From Pontibacter deserti (GTDB lineage: Bacteria > Bacteroidota > Bacteroidia > Cytophagales > Hymenobacteraceae), in the NCBI RefSeq assembly GCF_023630255.1, contig NZ_JALPRS010000003.1, forward strand, positions 62,001-126,000: a DNA stretch of 64,000 nt, read 5' to 3'. The position numbers were made by a program, and so were the translations under genes. Below the pieces are notes generated by a model. That model had not been told where the DNA came from and ran no database searches. It saw nothing but the letters and a program-made list of their open reading frames with translations. Positions 62,505 to 64,000 of the stretch are shown here, in pieces (positions within the stretch are counted from its first letter, which is position 1; each line of letters opens with the position of its first letter).

Positions 62505-62921
62505 CTATTTGTTGTCGATATCTTCGATATAATCGTCGGTGTCGTAGTCCTTGTCTTCTGGCGGGATTTCAATACCATCAAATAATTTGTCGATGTGTGC
62601 AGCATATTCAGCACTGTCATCGAGGTAAAACACTAACTCAGGAATAATTCTTACCTGACTTTTAATGCGTTGTGCTAGATGGTGGCGAATTGTTTTAGTG
62701 TTCACGCGCAGTTCCTGCAGCAGCTCTTCCTTATTTGGTGCCAGCATTACGCTCAGGTAAATGCGGGCCATGCCAAGGTCCGGCGAAACACGAACTGTGC
62801 TTACAGAGATATAAGCGCCACCAAAAAGGTGTGTAGTTTCTCTCTGAAAAACTTCCGCCAGTTCTTTCTGTATCAGGCGTGAGAATTTCTGTTGTCTTTT
62901 ACTTTCCATACGAAGATGCAA
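62505..62921 (-). CDS. rbfA: Ribosome-binding factor A, 138 aa
   Basis: ATG at 62921. RbfA motifs: SRLIQKELAEVFQRE, ISVSTVRVSPDLGMARIYLSVM, LRVNTKTIRHHLAQRIKSQVRIIPELVFYLDDSAEYAAHIDKLFD and an acidic tail. Assists 16S rRNA maturation of the 30S subunit. Leads the rbfA-methyltransferase-permease run. Confidence 0.95.
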   Translation of the reverse strand: MHLRMESKRQQKFSRLIQKELAEVFQRETTHLFGGAYISVSTVRVSPDLGMARIYLSVMLAPNKEELLQELRVNTKTIRHHLAQRIKSQVRIIPELVFYLDDSAEYAAHIDKLFDGIEIPPEDKDYDTDDYIEDIDNK

Positions 62922-63010
62922 ATATCATATTAATTTCGCATTTTTACCCCAAAAGCGCCTTATTCATTTCAGGTGCATTGGTTTATAGTTCTCTCTAACT
63001 CTCTCTTTCC

Positions 63011-64000
63011 TTGGTTAGTTACTTTAAAAGCGTACGGCTCTCCCGTTTACTTTCGCTGATTTTTCTTTTCCTGGCTATACAGTTACCATTGTACCTGTTC
63101 CTTACATCTGGTACAGTACAGGAACTTTTATACATGCTGATAGGGGAGCGAATGGCAGATGGCTATGTAATGTATGCAGAGATTTATGATAACACTGCTC
63201 CGCTGAGCGCACTGATATACTGGCTTATTGATCTGATAGCAGGCCGTTCCGTGTTTACTTATCGTATTGTAGCCCTCACTTTGGTGTTGGTGCAGGCACT
63301 TACTTTTAACTTTATACTTAACCGGCACCAGGTCTTTGCCACCCGAAGTTACATACCTGCTCTTTTATATCTTATAATTGGCAGCATCACTTATGAGTTT
63401 GGTATGCTTACCCCATTACTCATTGGTCATACCTTCGTTATACTTTCGCTGCCTTACTTTCTGACTATATCCAGAGAAGGAATAGAGAATAACAGGTTGT
63501 TTGTGGGTGGTTTTATACTTGGACTTGCTGCGCTATGCTATTTGCCACTCAGTTTATACTTGCTGGTTGGCATATTTGCCGTGCTGCTGTTTGCATCCAA
63601 CACCTTCAGAAGTGTACTGCTCATGCTCTGCGGATTTGTTTTCCCGTACGCAATGCTGCTTACTTTCTATTTCTACACCGGCACTTTAAATGAGTTTACA
63701 GAGCTACACCTGTTCCGCCCGTGGCAGTTTAAGGTAACTTTTGCCTTACCACCTGCTGACTTGGCTAAGCTTATGCTGCTGCCATTGGTCGTACTTTCCT
63801 TCGCGGTTATGTCAAGTTTATCTTTACCGCAGCGCTTGGTGTTTCAGGTTAAGTTTCAGCAGGTGATGTGGGTCTGGCTATTAGTAAGTGTTTTACTTAT
63901 TATTTCCCGTGATGAGATATCGGCCAATACATTTATACTTCTGTTACCCGCTATTGCTTATTTTGGGGAATACCTGTTTACCATACAGGTTAAGAAATGG
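63011..64000 (+). CDS. Multi-pass membrane protein, DUF6427-like (C-terminus cut by window edge)
   Basis: I read it from a TTG at 63011 (MVSYFKSVRL); a TAA closes the frame upstream and no ATG fits until residue 42. It stays open for 330 codons to the right edge. About eight hydrophobic helices (LLSLIFLFLAIQLPLYL, LSALIYWLIDLI, IVALTLVLVQAL, ILGLAALCYLPLSLYLLVGIFAVLLF and more) with a periplasmic or cytoplasmic segment GERMADGYVMYAEIYDNTAPLS. Resembles Bacteroidetes DUF6427 proteins that sit near rbfA. Function unknown. Confidence 0.7.
   Translation, partial: MVSYFKSVRLSRLLSLIFLFLAIQLPLYLFLTSGTVQELLYMLIGERMADGYVMYAEIYDNTAPLSALIYWLIDLIAGRSVFTYRIVALTLVLVQALTFNFILNRHQVFATRSYIPALLYLIIGSITYEFGMLTPLLIGHTFVILSLPYFLTISREGIENNRLFVGGFILGLAALCYLPLSLYLLVGIFAVLLFASNTFRSVLLMLCGFVFPYAMLLTFYFYTGTLNEFTELHLFRPWQFKVTFALPPADLAKLMLLPLVVLSFAVMSSLSLPQRLVFQVKFQQVMWVWLLVSVLLIISRDEISANTFILLLPAIAYFGEYLFTIQVKKW

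Overview
The window is chromosomal DNA of a Bacteroidetes bacterium, most likely Cytophagales/Hymenobacteraceae; Pontibacter or a close relative is my guess. The support is three secreted proteins with type IX secretion (T9SS) C-terminal sorting domains, Bacteroidetes promoters of the form TTTG/TTG-N19-20-TAnnTTTG, a carotenoid operon with a CruF-type hydratase and a desaturase, and several small proteins of Bacteroidetes type. The host DNA is unusually rich in the words AGTATA/TATACT and ACTATA/TATAGT, in genes and spacers alike.

Layout. 1-4.2 kb: a secreted multidomain endonuclease I (its last residues lie off the left edge) and two small genes. 4.3-4.9 kb: a gene-free stretch of repeat debris (one REP copy, palindromes). 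4.9-13.96 kb: a roughly 9.04-kb integrative element in the 3' end of an initiator tRNA-Met gene, bounded by a 19-bp direct repeat. It carries a tyrosine integrase, a helix-turn-helix protein, a protein that looks like a very divergent family-A (Pol I/T7-like) polymerase, a Panacea-type toxin-antitoxin pair, a YedK/HMCES abasic-site protein, a serine recombinase and several unknown small genes. 14-19.5 kb: an Omp85-type outer-membrane protein, HemW, a STAS-like protein, a cyclase-family hydrolase and CtlX. 19.5-25.4 kb: a metH-metF operon behind a SAM riboswitch, then rplU-rpmA. 25.4-29.7 kb: nrdB and nrdA downstream of an AT-rich spacer with a cluster of DnaA boxes. 29.7-37.5 kb: a REP-associated transposase between 55-bp inverted repeats, an OmpA lipoprotein, two more STAS-like paralogues, a T9SS protein, a small heat-shock protein with a sigma-54-like promoter and a class C beta-lactamase-fold hydrolase. 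37.7-53.5 kb: housekeeping and envelope genes (GNAT, alpha/beta hydrolase, RlpA, ZIP transporter, nadC, gpmI, M43 protease, YjbQ, prfA, thioredoxin). 53.5-57 kb: carotenoid locus. 57.2-62.9 kb: SNF2 helicase, LolC/E-like permease, methyltransferase, rbfA. 63-64 kb: a multi-pass membrane protein cut by the right edge.

The most interesting region is the element. The polymerase-like gene contains a 162-bp pyrimidine-rich segment between imperfect 13-bp inverted repeats that stays open and in frame when inverted on paper, so it may be an inversion switch or an old inversion. A 7-A run in another element gene would fuse a soluble domain to a membrane tail by a -1 shift. Paired GGTCACC motifs beside both ends and beside the integrase look like integrase arm sites, and a similar set just outside the left end suggests an earlier related insertion. 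The host word signature is almost absent from most of the element but present in its recombinase gene, suggesting mosaic origin.

All family assignments come from reading motifs by eye; no database search was run.
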